The translations under genes were made by a program, and so were the position numbers. DNA of 64,000 nucleotides, from contig NC_053413.1 of NCBI RefSeq assembly GCF_016859285.1, positions 21,692,939 through 21,756,938 on the forward strand. Direction: 5' to 3'. A model generated the notes under the pieces. The model was given only the letters and a program-made list of their open reading frames with translations, was not told where the DNA came from and did no database searches. Positions 44,901-63,417 of the stretch are shown piece after piece (the first letter of the stretch is position 1; every line of letters starts with the position of its first letter). Source of the DNA: Xiphias gladius. Taxonomy: Eukaryota; Chordata; Actinopteri; Istiophoriformes; Xiphiidae.

Positions 44901-47900
44901 TACTTATATTTTGACCATTTTGCACCACAACACCAAGGCAAATTCCCGGTATGTGTAAAGCCTAGTTGGAAACAAACCTGTAATTAATTCTGAGAAAAAA
45001 AAACCCAAAAAATAATTGTGGTTAAACTTTCCTTGTGGAGAAAGGCTGAATGTAAAACAGTTTTGTTTAGAGTAGATTCAACATTTCTCAACATTTCTTC
45101 TCACCAGTCTCATTTTATGCATCCTTGAGATCTAACAATCAGGTTAAATGCATTTCTTTCCTCTTGAAACCTTTTTTAAAACCTTCTTTAATATTTCAAC
45201 ACTAGAGCCAATCTGATAAACCATCTTATATGTGCTTAATGTAGACATATCGGTGAATATGTTAGCTGATACTGAAATTCAGAAATGGTTCACACTAGGT
45301 ACAAGGTAATGTAGAAACAGTGTCTCCATTACATACTTTGACCACCAGAGAGCACTAACAAATTGATTTTTTTAAAACCACTCAGTATCTGTCTTTGTCA
45401 CAATTCTTTAAAAAAACAATGTAAGGGTTAATATAAGGGTTATTCTCAGTCTGTATATTGTTATCATTATCTCAAATACTGATAAATCTTGTATCGATCG
45501 GGGCTATATTCAAAACATGGATTGTTAAAATTACCTTACAGTCTTCTTTTATGCTTCTATATTGCCACTTTGTTACCTTTGTGGAGCACTACGCAACAAC
45601 TGTCGATGTGCATTATCAACCACTGCAGTAATCAGAAATGTCATCCTCTGCTCAGAAACTTAACAGAGTGTCTTTAATTTTGCATGCTGGCCGTGATCAA
45701 AATAACATCGTCTTTGTTATTCAACCCGTTGCGACATAATTCCCTTGAAAAACTAGGGCCTTAGTCAACCAAAGAAAATCTGAGTCGACTGGAATCGTAC
45801 ATACTCTTCAACCAATCGGTTGTGGGGGAAAAAAACATCTGCACGTTATCTCCAGATTAACTAAATCGGCCCACGGAGTACCGAGCGCACTCTACCTGGC
45901 AGCTTTATTAGCCTAAATGAGTTATTAAAAAAAACATAAAAAGCTATTATTTGTAGCATATTCAACCGATCAACCAGTGGACCAGGAGACAACAGCCCTT
46001 CGAATAACCCCCCAAAAACCTTCATATTAGTAGTGTATTCAAATTTTTGACTGTGTTATGTTGTTCTCAGATGTTGATCATGGAGACAGATCAAGAATAC
46101 AGTCAAGTGTGATAAATATAGTATTAGTCCCACAGATAAAGAGAACACTGAACCCCAGTAACAGAGGATTTAAGGTAATATTTTCACACACAAGCAGTAA
46201 ATACTTTTTGAGGCTGTTATTTCCCAGCTGTAAGCAAGTCTGAGAAGCTTCAACTACACACACACGAACCCCCCCCCCGAATTAATAAGTATGATGATAC
46301 GACACTCTCATGACCTTATGAACTGTGTGAATAATCCTGTTTCACGGCTAATTATAACTCCATGTCATGGGTACCCCTGACAGTGAAGCAACTGTGTGAC
46401 CGTTAGCCTCCTGATACAAAATCGGAAAATCGACTTAATTTTAAAAACATGACTCATAGAGTCATGTGGGTAAATCTGAAAGCCGATAGTTAGCAAGTGA
46501 AGAGTTTCCGGTTGTCGATGCACTCACCCTTTCCTGTCCGGCTGTATCCCAGATCAGAAACTTGTGTAGTTCATTTCCACATGGCACTGTCTTGGTCAGG
46601 AATGATGCTCTGTGGATAATTATAGTGCATTTCACTTTTCGTTTCTAAGCATGTTCTTTAAAAGACACATGAAAAAAAAAAATCAGTGTAAGTCAGCGGG
46701 AGACAAGTAACACTGAGAACAAAGATGTTTGACCCGGCACCTGTGTACGGGCATTCATATGTACATGTGTATATAAATATATGTATATATGTATACAGCA
46801 TTCGTCAAACTAGACTGATGGTGGGATTTACATTTATGTGGATAAAATATTTGCTTTTATTTTGGGCTAAATGAACCAAAGAAACTGAGACATATTCTAT
46901 TTTGTCTGTGGTAAAAACGGGGTAATCCTTTTTTGTGACATCAGACGTAACGTCGTTCGCTCCACAAAGAAAATTGCTTTGCTTATCAATGGTTCGCGCT
47001 GTAGCCTTTAAGTCTGACAGGTTTTTCTGATGACTAGAAATCAGTACTAGTAGGTAGCAGTAGTATCAGTATGCACACTGACTTCATTATTATTATGATT
47101 ATTATGATTATTACTACATGATTTGACTTGACACTTGAATTGATCATGAAAAAGGTCACTTAACTTGACATTACACATACTGTAGCTGAAATACACTAGA
47201 TTGTTGCAGATTCTGAGTTAGGACTTGAGGTGATATCAATGGTCTTTGGTGATTTGTACCGCAATCCTCTTACCCTATTGTGGGACTGATGTTGTGGTCA
47301 AAATGATCCTGAACGAATCGGCAAACAATACTGGATTTCCCGACTCCAGTGTCCTGAAAAATAAAAAATAAAAAGGGTAACACGTCATTCATAGCACTCT
47401 GAACATACATACCTGTAAAGCAGAGTCAGCCCTCACTATTGAATGCCACTGATTATGCAACTATCTGGTCACATGCCTGACCCATCAGGTAGGTTCCTGT
47501 TAATCCATGAATCCTGCATCGGGCTCTGTTTTTATAGTCAATATCACTTATCTGCTCAAGACAACAAACTGTGTCTGTCACTAACAAAACAAGTTCATTA
47601 ACGAAAAAGTTAAGAGCTTTGGTTTGGTTTGATTTTGTCACGTGACATCTCACACATAACACACTAAATATTCATAAAAGAAAGAGAGAGAGAGAGAGAG
47701 AAAAAAAACAAGGATTCAATACAATATGACACATACACACATGAATAAGAAGCACAATAGATACTATTCAAAAGAAACTACAACTACTACAGTTGAAGAA
47801 TGACATCTGACATGACATGGGACTTTTGCAATTTGCAATCACTGTCTAAGACTTTTCATTGTCTGCACTCTTAACTATGGCATTAAATGCAATAATTTCT

Positions 47901-49196
47901 AATTATGTGATTTTTTTTTTTTTTGGGTGTACTTTGTCTGCCAACTGCAGAATTTTTGTTTCCATTTCAACCAATTTCCTATTATTTTATCCCTATTTGT
48001 ATATTTATACGCTTATGTAAATATTTTTAGATTAGACTGTTTTTCGTTCCCCGTGTTAATTATTCCTGGAGATTTAAAAATTACACACAAATAAAATTGA
48101 CTTTAAAAAAAATAAAATAAAATCATAATTCTATATGTTGTTGCAGAATAACAAACCACTGAATAACCTGTGTGTGAGATGTGATCAGTCTCCCACGAAA
48201 GTTGCACTTAGCTGGAAGTTACTGGATAAATGTGTTACTGCTCACACTCAGTGGGGACCTTTTTTTTTTTTTTTTTTTACGCATAGGTTAATACTTTGGA
48301 GCATAAACACGGGCCCCGACTCTGTTTTGTAATTACTTCATTTCCGGCTCGATTTCAGGCATCTTGCATGCCTACGTGGTGACCCAAGCACCGCTGACAG
48401 CTCTCTCACTCTGGCTGCGTGCAGCCGAGGCACGAATTAAAAAAAAATAAAAAAAAATTCCGCCGTACACACGAGCAGGGGAGAGACGCACGACATCGGT
48501 AAGCGGTGTCGGCGCAGGCCCCGGTAGACGTCGTGTGGCTCTCGCAAGTTTCCCGGTTCCCCTTTCCTCCATTGATAAAGCTGGCAGCCGGCAGCCGAAA
48601 CGCCTCCGACCATCCCCTTGTCACGGTTTTATACAGAGGGGCTGTTTTGCTAACGCAGCAGGAAATGAACGGCTAGCTTGTTGCGGTTTCATCTGACGAT
48701 GACGTAATGGATGATAAACTGTCTGGACCGTTAAAAAAAAAAAATGTTTTGTTTTTTTTTGTGTGTTTGACAAAAAAACCACACACACACACAAAAAAAA
48801 ACTACATTTAGTCGTTTTAAAGAGGAAAAGTGAGACGCAGTGCGCTAAGAAAACAAGCCTAAAATGACTGCTGCGCCCACCGGTCGAAGAGCTGTTTGGT
48901 TTTCGGTCAGCTACCTATCGACATGAGTTACATTTCCGAGTTTTTCGGACGAAGAACAACGAGGTAAAGTCGGGGCAGTTGTTAATAAAAAAGAAAAAGA
49001 AAAAAAGCTGGACTGACAGTGTCAGTTTTCAGACGCGAACGTCCGTTAGTGTGTTGTTAACGTCAAAATGTTGTCGCTCCGTTGGTCACACTCGCGGCAG
49101 GCTAGAGGAATTTTACCCCAAAAATCGGATCAGCAAAAAAAAAAAACATCTGCTACTTACCCCTAGAAGGCAAACTTTGAGCTCCCTTATGGCCAT
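41894..49196 (-). CDS. rab31: Rab31 small GTPase, Rab5 subfamily (complete, 194 aa)
   Basis: Seven exons, in transcript order: 49196-49161, 47353-47274, 46609-46528, 44612-44541, 44029-43923, 42687-42578, 41991-41894. Together they make 585 bases, and the human protein is of equal size. Rab31 acts on traffic between the trans-Golgi network and endosomes and on receptor sorting. The nucleotide-binding motifs are complete: P-loop GDTGVGKS (12-19), switch I Thr37, WDTAGQE (59-65, catalytic Gln64), NKND (118-121) and ETSA (146-149). The Cys193-Cys194 end is the geranylgeranylation site. VQDHFDHNISPTIG and the KTVPCGNELHKFL block match RAB31, not RAB22A. The start is the only ATG before RELKVCLLG, in a 'cacc' context. 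Confidence 0.96.
41992..42577 (-). other. rab31: rab31 intron 6
   Basis: A 0.59 kb intron. The exon 6 frame stays open for about 40 codons past the donor, but that sequence does not resemble a Rab tail. Confidence 0.8.
42578..42687 (-). CDS. rab31: rab31 exon 6
   Basis: It encodes EVPMKEAKEFAESIAAIFIE and TSARNAVNVEELFQKI, with the G5 motif. The donor that keeps frame with exon 7 is 'ATCA|gtaggt'. A second GT lies four bases on and would truncate the protein (see findings). Confidence 0.92.
42688..43922 (-). other. rab31: rab31 intron 5
   Basis: A 1.2 kb intron with a short (TG)n run near 43311-43327. Nothing else was recognised. Confidence 0.75.
43923..44029 (-). CDS. rab31: rab31 exon 5
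   Basis: It encodes DSFQTLKKWVKELKEHGPED and IVVAIAGNKNDLGDI, including the guanine-specificity motif NKND (the mammalian motif is NKCD). Acceptor 'ttgtccag', donor 'gtgggcca'. Confidence 0.95.
44030..44540 (-). other. rab31: rab31 intron 4
   Basis: A 0.5 kb intron with a run of C at 44464-44474. Nothing else was recognised. Confidence 0.75.
44541..44612 (-). CDS. rab31: rab31 exon 4
   Basis: 24 codons, FHSLAPMYYRGSAAAVIVYD then ITKL, covering switch II and the following strand. Acceptor 'ttttttag', donor 'gtaagaat'. Confidence 0.96.
44613..46527 (-). other. rab31: rab31 intron 3, with a probable dispersed repeat
   Basis: A 1.9 kb intron. The part about 45690-46010 contains phrases ('gagtcgactggaatcg', 'aaccaatcggttg', 'tttattagcctaaatgagtt') that I associate with an interspersed fish repeat. 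Its boundaries are uncertain. Confidence 0.5.
46528..46609 (-). CDS. rab31: rab31 exon 3
   Basis: It encodes ASFLTKTVPCGNELHKFLIW and DTAGQER, including catalytic Gln64. Acceptor 'tatccacag', donor 'gtgagtgc'. Confidence 0.96.
46610..47273 (-). other. rab31: rab31 intron 2
   Basis: A 0.66 kb intron with TA-rich tracts near 46760-46800 and a short TTA/ATG repeat near 47085-47115. There is no coding content. Confidence 0.75.
47274..47353 (-). CDS. rab31: rab31 exon 2
   Basis: It encodes the rest of the P-loop and switch I (DTGVGKSSIVCRFV to SPTI), acceptor 'ttttcag', donor 'gtaagagg'. It ends with two bases of a Gly codon. Confidence 0.96.
47354..49160 (-). other. rab31: rab31 intron 1
   Basis: A 1.8 kb intron. 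It includes a (GA)n run (47682-47700), A/T runs, and at its 5' end most of the CpG island listed separately. Confidence 0.75.
47682..47700. repeat. (AG)n microsatellite
   Basis: About nine AG units followed by an A run. Confidence 0.93.
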
Positions 49197-49210
49197 GGTG
49201 AGTCGCGAAA
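48340..49210 (-). promoter_or_regulatory. rab31: CpG island over rab31 exon 1 and start of intron 1
   Basis: CpG dinucleotides are far denser here than in the flanks, especially at 48460-48620 ('gacgcacgacatcggtaagc', 'ggtagacgtcgtgtgg') and again at 48830-49210. The island covers the start codon and the first 0.85 kb of intron 1, as expected for a broadly expressed vertebrate gene. The transcription start probably lies just right of 49196. Confidence 0.65.
49161..49196 (-). CDS. rab31: rab31 exon 1, start codon
   Basis: It encodes MAIRELKVCLLG, then the donor 'gtaagtag'. Human RAB31 starts MMAIREL, so the fish protein has one Met fewer. Confidence 0.94.
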
Positions 49211-49487
49211 GTTCTTAAATCATTATTTGTCAGTACTTCAGTCACTGTCTTTGTCTCGTCATGCTTGAAACTGTTTTTTTTTTTTTTTTTGTGTGTGTGT
49301 GTTTTTTTTTTTTTTTCCTCTTCTTGGATAGAAGGGAAGCCCAGCCCCTCAAACAGGCGGACTGACCATCAGCTCTAAACCACTGACAAAGCTGCACTGG
49401 TGGCAAACACACTTTCCGGCGATGACTTTCAAAACAAAAGACGCATGGCCCCTCCACCGTACACTCGACATCGTAGTGAATTAATAA
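49197..49487 (-). promoter_or_regulatory. rab31: rab31 5' UTR and upstream promoter (inferred)
   Basis: Sequence between the start codon and the hAT-like element. It contains an A-rich/(CA)n tract on the gene strand (49271-49317). No TATA box is evident. Confidence 0.4.
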
Positions 49488-50216
49488 CAGTCTTGGGAAG
49501 TAACTATGTAATGTACTTCAGTACAATTCTGTACTCTAGCCATAGCTGACTATTTCCATTGCATGCTACTTTATACTTTTTACTGCACTACACTTATCTG
49601 ACAGCTGTAGTTACCGGTTACTTTTCAGATCTAATTTTTGATAAGTTTGAAAGACTGATCGGATTGTTAAATATTAAACCAGTGATTTTCAGCCCTTTTG
49701 AGCTTCTGACCCCTTACAAAAAAAGGTCATGGTTTAGATGTATATGAGCTGCTATCAGTTCCACCAAAGGGACATTTCCCCTTTAATTTATTAGTTCTTA
49801 GTTTTTGTCTTAGTTTTTTCCTCTTACCTCTCCCACTTATCATTCCATGAGCCCTCAGGCTTATCTGGTGAACTTTTGGAGGGGTCTAGGCCCTAGGTTG
49901 GGTACTGCTGGACTCAACCACCTAACTGTATATACTGTAGATAAAACTAGCTCCACCTTGAGCCAACAGTAGAGTAAAATGCTGCTTACACACTGATGCA
50001 TCAGTATTAATGATCTCGTAATGTCAGATGGAATCAGATCACAGGAATGACACAAGTACTTTTACTTTGATACTTTAAGTACATTTTACTGATAATACTT
50101 CTGTAATTTTACTTATGTAGTTAAATGAAGTACTCGTACTTGAAATGAAACATTATTATATTGATGTATTGGTACTTTTACTTAAGTAAAGCATTTGAAT
50201 AGTTCCTCCACTACTG
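49488..50216. mobile_element. hAT-like non-autonomous element, copy B (with inner insertion)
   Basis: The left end 'cagtcttgggaagtaact' and right end 'tagttcctccactactg' are degenerate inverted matches of the family termini. Internal blocks ('tttccattgcatgctact', 'tgatactttaagtacatttt', 'acttaagtaaa') match copies A and C. About 49680-49910 is a foreign inner segment ('agcccttttgagcttctgac', 'agttccaccaaagg') also present in copy C. It ends about 290 bases upstream of the rab31 start codon. Confidence 0.7.
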
Positions 50217-51176
50217 ATCAATAATGATAATATGGTTATACAGTAATGTCACAAAAAATAAAAACAACATAAAGAGATCAACTATTCATACCATTTCTGT
50301 CTATTAAATAACCATTAGTGTTTCAGAAAAGGAAGATTTTAAAATGTAACTGAATACTATCTCCATAAAACAGTTTTCCTTTGGTTATAGTCATTTTAGC
50401 TTGCAGAGACAAAATACAACAACCAAGCACCAAGTGGTAAAGACATATTCAAATCCTTTACTTAAAACTACAATAAGAGAAACTACAATGGGAGGAAAAA
50501 AAAACGAAACAACCTCCATAAGACATTAGAGTATTGCATTCAAAATTGTATGTTAAGTTTATCTCTTAATGTAAAAACAAATAATACCGATTAACTAAAA
50601 CTGTGAAATAAATTATCTGCAGTAAACAGTGTAATATTTTCCTCATGAAATGTGGAGTGTAAGTAGGATCTAAAGGTAATACTCAAGTATTTGAAAATGT
50701 TCTTAATTATATTCCCCCACTGCAGACACCAGGGCAAAAAGGTCACCACGCCATGTGAACATCTCTCTCAAGTCAGTCATAAAATTAAAAGTATCCTTTA
50801 ATTTTGAAACAAAATTTGCTTATATCCGGTCTTCTTCTGGCTGTTTTTTTTCCACTTGATGCGGCTACTTTTCAAATCGGAAACCAGTTAAAGCAATGAC
50901 AAAAAAAAAAAAAAAACTTCAATACCGAAGCCTTGATTCTGAGTCAAAACCCACCAATTACACAGTTCGCTTGCTCAAAATGGATGCAGAGGTTTTATTT
51001 ACAGCCTCATTAGGCTGCGAGAGGGAAAAGTATACAGAGAATGTGTAATGGAAAATGGGAAGCACTAAATATGGGCTACACTTCCAGTCAAACATAGATG
51101 AGTTTTAAAAAAAGGTAAAAATTAGGCTTTGTCAAAGAAAGAGACAGAAATTCAGATAAATTACACGGATTGACAC
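50217..51176. other. Intergenic, rab31 upstream / ralbp1 downstream
   Basis: AT-rich with a poly-A run near 50900. A further minus-strand AATAAA lies at 50994-50999. No gene was recognised. Confidence 0.6.
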
Positions 51177-51182
51177 TTTATT
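51177..51182 (-). terminator. ralbp1: Candidate poly(A) signal, ralbp1
   Basis: AATAAA on the minus strand, about 1.54 kb after the ralbp1 stop codon. Confidence 0.45.
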
Positions 51183-52722
51183 CTTCACAGCATTATGCTG
51201 TCTGCAACAATAAGCTACAAAAGCTTGGAACAATGTGAAGATAACCTTGTGAGATGCTTCTCAGCCCATTCTAGCATTTATCTGTTTCAGTCACAGGATT
51301 AATAAACAAGGTGAATCATGAGTCCAGATGACACTGCTTTGATTTGCCCGTGACCAAAGCAGATGCAGTCACACTAGCATACTTCGTACGGGTCATTAAT
51401 TTAAAAAAACAAAACAAAGAAACAACAAAAAACATATGACAATACGTAAGAGCTGAAAATACAGTATGTTTGCAATTTTACAATAATATACATATACAGT
51501 AAGTAAGTCAGGCCATGCTATTGATGGTACTTTGCAACAGTCATGGATCAATTGTGAAATGAAATGATTGACTAATGTTGTGTTCACCCACTGCCAACTT
51601 ATGCCACGAATAACTCCACACATCAAGAGTTAAAAAACACGATCAAATACACAACAAAACTAAGTAGGCCTCCTGCGTGTCTCTGCACACATTCTGGAGA
51701 CAAAAAAAAAAAAAATCATCACTACAGATTTGTTATGCCATCATAACATTTCCCATGTTTCCTTGTTTGTGCAAGAGAGGCAGAGATAACAGAAAAGATG
51801 ATTGCACTACAGAGAACAGTGTTGTTTCACACAATGTTGCCTCAGGGTGCTTGTCTACGTTTTGCAGTGATGAATGTACTTTTTCTGCGAATTTGTCTGC
51901 CGTTCATGTTTTCAACCACTGGTCAGCTGCAACGTGCAACACCACTGCTGTTAAAAGAAAAGAAAGCATCTACAATATATTTATACATATTCACATATTA
52001 CTAAAAAGCCGTAATTTAAAATCAATGTATTTCTTGAATAGTCACTTGTATTCTTCAGAATACCACTTAAATATATAATATATAGATAGACCAATCGTAA
52101 ATTCTTCATTATTCACAGAGCTTTTTGTGTTAGTGGTTCTCTGGGGAAACTTGTCTGACTGGCATCTTCAGGTATGGCACAGTGGTCTCTATCCAAACAT
52201 GACAAATTTGCATCTAGGTAAGGGACAAAACGAGTTACAGGGCTGAGATTGAGATTATATCTAGTGATTTTTTTCTTAAGCCCTTACCTGTAAAAATAAA
52301 CTCAGTTATCTACTCTCTCTTCCAGCCCCTCACTTGCTTTATAAATCCCTTCATGCCTTATGCCCCCTCTGTTCTTCCTTCATACAGGCGTGGCACTGTG
52401 GATGTGAAAATATGGTCCCTCCTCGTCTCTCGCACTAGTAGCCAGTTGTCCAATACAGCAGCTACTCTATTTCTTAGTTCCTTTGTGTTTGTGTTTGGTA
52501 TGGCAAAATGGGAAACAGTGTAATTGATCTGTGCTGAGAGAGTAAGAACGCCAAAGACATAGACAATGTTTACATGGCTGCCACTTGGTGGACACAATTA
52601 GTAATGGACGCACAGATCCAGCTATGTGAAATCTCCAGTGGATAACGAGTGACACTACAGGACAACTGACCAGCGACGGAGACATACAGCCGCACAAAGC
52701 TACCAAATACATCGCTGACCTC
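51177..52722 (-). other. ralbp1: ralbp1 3' untranslated region (extent inferred)
   Basis: It runs from the stop at 52723-52725 to a minus-strand AATAAA (51177-51182, TTTATT on plus), about 1.5 kb. No other gene was recognised in it. Confidence 0.5.
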
Positions 52723-58901
<6,179 letters not shown>

Positions 58902-59532
58902 GGCTGCTCTGGCCTTATCACTCCTCTGGCTGTGGGCACATCACCTCTCCATCAAACCTGCAGTGAGCAGAAATTTAAGATACTGACTAAATACAAACCA
59001 GCATCTGAGTACTCAGATAATCTCGACGGAGTGTGGATCAGTTTTCACAAAGATTTCTTTCATTATTCCTTCTGCTTAAATGAGAGCAGGTCTACGTATT
59101 TTCAGTTGATATCCAGGTGTTGTTTCTGTGACAGGCAGTAGCCACGTCTGTGAGTTTTTCGCCGTTTTAAATTTTATTTATTCACGTTGATTTTTGTGTT
59201 GATTTATAGTAGTACAGAACATATTTGAACTAAAGACAATATAATGAACTGAACCTGGAAAACCAGCGTTCCAGTCCTTTTCACCATAGAGATGTAATGA
59301 GTTACTACAGGATTTTTAAACTTTTAACTAATCTATTTAGAGATTTTTGCAGTTGTTTTAGATATATTTTGAGTAATTGCTACAATCGTATGTATGACTG
59401 AACTATGTTTGTTGCACTGTATGTTTTTCCTCTGTGCATGTGTCCTCTGCTGTACTGAGGAGGACTCACGTTCAAAGGGATCTTAATCTCAATCAGTTTA
59501 TCTGATTTTATCTGATTTATTTATTTGATTTA

Positions 59533-59533
59533 T

Positions 59534-59602
<69 letters not shown>

Positions 59603-59612
59603 ACACACACAC
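59533..59612. repeat. Compound (TA)n-(TG)30-(CA)5 microsatellite
   Basis: About 30 TG units (59542-59601) followed directly by CA units, giving a self-complementary junction. Confidence 0.97.
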
Positions 59613-59838
59613 TCTGGCTCTGCTAATACCTATTTAGCATAACAGAAGGAGCTTATACCTAAGGAGCTTATACCTAAATAAACAGCATGTCAAATCAACA
59701 CAAATGTATTAACAGCAATACAAGAAGACTCAAAACAAAGTCAACTCATTGCCTTAGCAGAATGTGAGAATTTGCACCACCAAATGGAAATCTAAATGGC
59801 AATTAACGGTTTTGGCTTTAGAAAGTAGGTACAAATTT

Positions 59839-59965
59839 ACTTCAAGTCCCTCTATTTAGCATTTATAAGCAGTATTTAAACATTTGATGGCTATAATAGA
59901 TACTTATATACTTGTAAGATCATAATATATAATTCTAATAAATACTAAATAGGGGGACTTAAAGT
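59839..59965. mobile_element. Miniature inverted-repeat element (127 bp)
   Basis: The left end 'aagtccctctatttagcatt' and the reverse complement of the right end 'aagtccccctatttagtatt' differ at two of 20 positions. The inverted match extends a few bases outward. The 'tatttagcatttataagcag' block recalls 'tattcagcatttataggcag' at the left end of the element at 13951, so the two may be relatives. Non-coding. Confidence 0.7.
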
Positions 59966-61093
59966 TAAGTGAGCTGAAAAGACAGCTCTGTACACAACAC
60001 AGCAGTAACACAATTTGGTAATGATCCTGTTTAAAAGCTTAAATATGTTTAAGCTAGGATACGACTAACATTAATTATTTCTTCAGAGAGGCTGTGATAA
60101 TGTATGCAAGATACGTTATTTTCAATCTAGATAAAGCAGATAGTTAAAAGCACAATTGTACAACAAGCTGTAGTCCTCTCCTGCTTGTAGATCTGAGGCT
60201 CGTAAAATCAGTGACATCTTTTTTAAAATCACCTCCACAAACTTATCTTTTTAATTATTTTTTAAATTAATTTCAGCACACCGTTTTTTTTACAACATAT
60301 CTTATCTGTTTTATTATTACTGTTGCTTTCATATTATGTTATTGTTGGATATTTTTTTCCATTTTATATTATTTTTAATTGAATGATTTTATCTGCCTCA
60401 TTGCGGTCTTGAAATGTTTTAATCCTGGTTTTACTATGTAAAGCACCACTTTGTTTTGAAAATTGCTGTATTAATAAAGAATATTATTGTTCTGTTCTTC
60501 TTCTTTTTTCTTTCCTGAATATTTTGATGATGACTGCATGAACGGAAGAACTGCAGCAGTGAAGTCCACCCACCAGATGGAGCTCCGCCACACAAAGAAT
60601 CAAATCTTCTATGTCCTACTTCTCACATCCACAATCAGCAAACACAAAACTACAGTCCACCTCGCCACCCATAGAAACTATCAGAAACACAGCCCTGATC
60701 AGTGTAGATAAGCAGATATTTGTTCATCTGGTGAGCTGGATGTTCACACAATCATTTGACAGTCAGGAATCCAAAATAAAACATTTTTTTGTTAATTAAA
60801 ATATAATGTATTGCTTCCTGTTGTTATCTCCTCGTATCCTCAACCATCACACATAAGTTAAAAGTAAAATGCAGGTTTTCTGAAGTGACTTTATAAAGAG
60901 TATATATCCAGTTTAAGATACTTTTTGTAAAACGTTTTAAAGTTCCCCTTTTTCTGGCTTATAACTATTTTCGATGTATTGCTGATACTTTTGGATGTAT
61001 TGTTGATAAATTGACATATTACCTTTGCACTTCTACCTTTTGAGATGTACCTTCTTGAATTGCTTTGAGATGTTTATCACTGAGATGTTTATC

Positions 61094-61128
61094 ATATATG
61101 TGACTTGTTTATCACAAGTCACATATAT
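61094..61128. repeat. Perfect 14-bp inverted repeat
   Basis: The arm 61094-61107 (atatatgtgacttg), a 7-base loop, then its exact reverse complement at 61115-61128. Confidence 0.85.
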
Positions 61129-62259
61129 TAAAGAAAATGTGAATGGAAAATCTCCACACAAATGCATTATAGTTTTCTATTAACATACATTTAAATGAAT
61201 ATATGTTGAAGACCAGACTATGGAAAGACATCAAGAAAAATATACTGTATGTCATAAATAAACCTAAAATTAAATTAAATTACGTTTTTAGGCACATAGT
61301 TAACGTATTATTGCATCTGTGCTCCTACTCTCTTGGATTAATGGACTTTTTTTTTTATTGAGTTTTCATTGTATCCTACTTGAATCCTTCGTCATTTAGA
61401 GATGTTTATCACATGGGGAAGGTTAAAGGATTAATTACAGCTTCATCAAAGAGCCCATGTGGCAAGTGATTTACTGTATGATGATGGTCTATGGGCGTGG
61501 CGTCCATTTATAAGCATTTTTGACCGGATTAAGATTGGACTGAGATCTAAATGTTGTCTTTTTGAACAAATTTTGTGGCTTGGAGTTGGTGTACTTTTTA
61601 AATTATTTTATTTTTTTTGGATGCAGCTTTTTTGTTTGTTTGCTTGTGTTAATTTAAGCAAAAAACTGAACTCCCCAAATGTCAGGTTGCACGTTTTAGG
61701 ACGTAAATTAATTCCCGTTATCGCCGCAAAGGTTTGATGTGTTTAAAAAAAACAGGCTTAAATTTATCCTGCTGTTTACTGTAAAACGGTTCTAAAAATG
61801 ACAGAAATTTGAAGATGTCCTTCAACATACTGATACTAGAAACAACTCTAAATTTAACGGGACATCATTTCCAAGAAAGTACGCTGAGTGCCAATAAGAT
61901 AGATGTGACAACTGATGCAAAACAACAGCAACACATTCAGTAAAACTGTCTGAATTGACTTCTGGATATAAAACTATAAACAGAGTCTTTATGTCTGTCA
62001 GATATCTTAATCTTCCTTCGCTGTGGGCAGATTATCCTCACTATTTTCTTGCTCAGTCCTGTTTCCAGAGGAAAACTAATCAAACGCAACCACTCACATA
62101 TCATCAACTTGCTGTCATAGTACTCAGGCTAGTCTCTGAACTGTTGAATCTAAGCTTACTTAGCTTAAAATTAGTCATAAAGTAGAAGCTCTCCTCTGAA
62201 TGGAAGGGCCCATACGCTAACGCTACTTCAGCTAGCTCCCGACCTGCTAAGCTAGCTGA

Positions 62260-62640
62260 TTAGCCAGCCTGTCCGTCACGATTTAAGCCGCTGTGTTTTC
62301 CGGACGGCACCAACATGGGATACATAGTCAGCTATAGGTGCTACACTCTGTTTAGCAACCGCTGTACTGTCGTTGAACAAGCAAAACACAGAAGACAAGA
62401 AACTTTACCAAGCACTATCCCGTTCGGTCAATTTCAGAGTGGAGCTTCCGGCTGTCTGTATACTAAATAAACCCATCTGCGCTTGCGCGGCAGCACAGGT
62501 GCACGGCGGGGAATGTAGTTCAAAAGAGAACGCCTCAGTCGCTTGTAGCTCTGACCGCAAATGTATAGTCTTACGCAGGTTTCTTTGCCAAGAATGGTCT
62601 GGAATTGATGACAGATGTTTAGGCTGTGGTATCGTTTTGT
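62260..62640 (-). promoter_or_regulatory. ralbp1: Probable ralbp1 promoter and non-coding first exon
   Basis: A CpG-bearing patch upstream of the gene. It contains TGCGCTTGCGCG (62478-62489), one change from the NRF1 consensus, and on the minus strand AACTACATTCCC (within 62505-62522), close to the ZNF143 motif. Both are typical of promoters of widely expressed genes. The exact transcription start and exon 1 donor could not be fixed. Confidence 0.4.
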
Positions 62641-62841
62641 CCTAACCACGAGTTCGCTTTTATACAAGCCTGGGGGCAAGAGAATCTGTCAAACAATGTT
62701 TTGAAAAGCAACTACGATCTAAATTTGGTGAAACCACTTGTTATTCTGAATCATGTGTACTTTACCAACCGGTGTGCTTGTTGCAGCCAGGGGACTGGTG
62801 GTCATCCTGACGCATGGAACACATTGGTCTTACTTTCCATT

Positions 62842-63417
62842 GAGGCACTTGCACTTTACTTAAATATTCTTATATTTTATGCACCTTTACACTTAAATTC
62901 TACTACACTTCAGAGGGAATTGTTGTACTTTTTTACTCCACTGCATTTATTTTACAGCCATAGTTAAAAGTTTCCCTAAGATTATACATTATAGTACAAG
63001 CATACAAAATACACCACACTGTTCCAAGATGAAACCAGTGGTCTCCAACCTTTGTGGCTTCATGATCCATTACAGAAGAGCAGTCTGTAGATGGGGCCAC
63101 ATTTCAGATGTCTCTGAGTTGTTAGTAGTTCCACCAAAGAAACATTTGTCCTCTAAACTTTCATTTTAATAACCATTTGAAACCCACACTGATGCATCAA
63201 TATTAATCTAATTATGTCAATTAGAATCAGATATATGTCACGGGGAAACGAGTACTCTTACTTTGAAATTAGAAGTACATTTTGCCGATAATGCTTCTGT
63301 ACTTTTACTTATGTAGGTTATTTCGTGCAGGACTTTTCTCCTGGAATGGAGCATTTTTACTTCGCCGTATTAGTACTTTTGTGTAATTAAAGGATCCGAA
63401 TACTGATTCAACCGCTG
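62842..63417. mobile_element. hAT-like non-autonomous element, copy C (with inner insertion)
   Basis: It shares 'actttacttaaatattc', 'actccactgcattt', 'agtacattttgccgataat' and 'cttctgtacttttactta' with copies A and B and ends 'gattcaaccgctg'. The inner segment (about 63035-63180) matches the one in copy B ('accagtg', 'agttccaccaaag'). Confidence 0.65.

Larger units (their letters stand above)
58930..62280 (-). other. ralbp1: ralbp1 5' intron (inferred)
   Basis: An acceptor 28 bases before the start codon implies an upstream non-coding exon. The only promoter-like CpG patch upstream is at about 62280-62560. The interval is AT-rich and holds a long (TG)n run, a miniature element (59839-59965) and a hairpin (61094-61128). 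No coding exon was seen. Confidence 0.5.
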
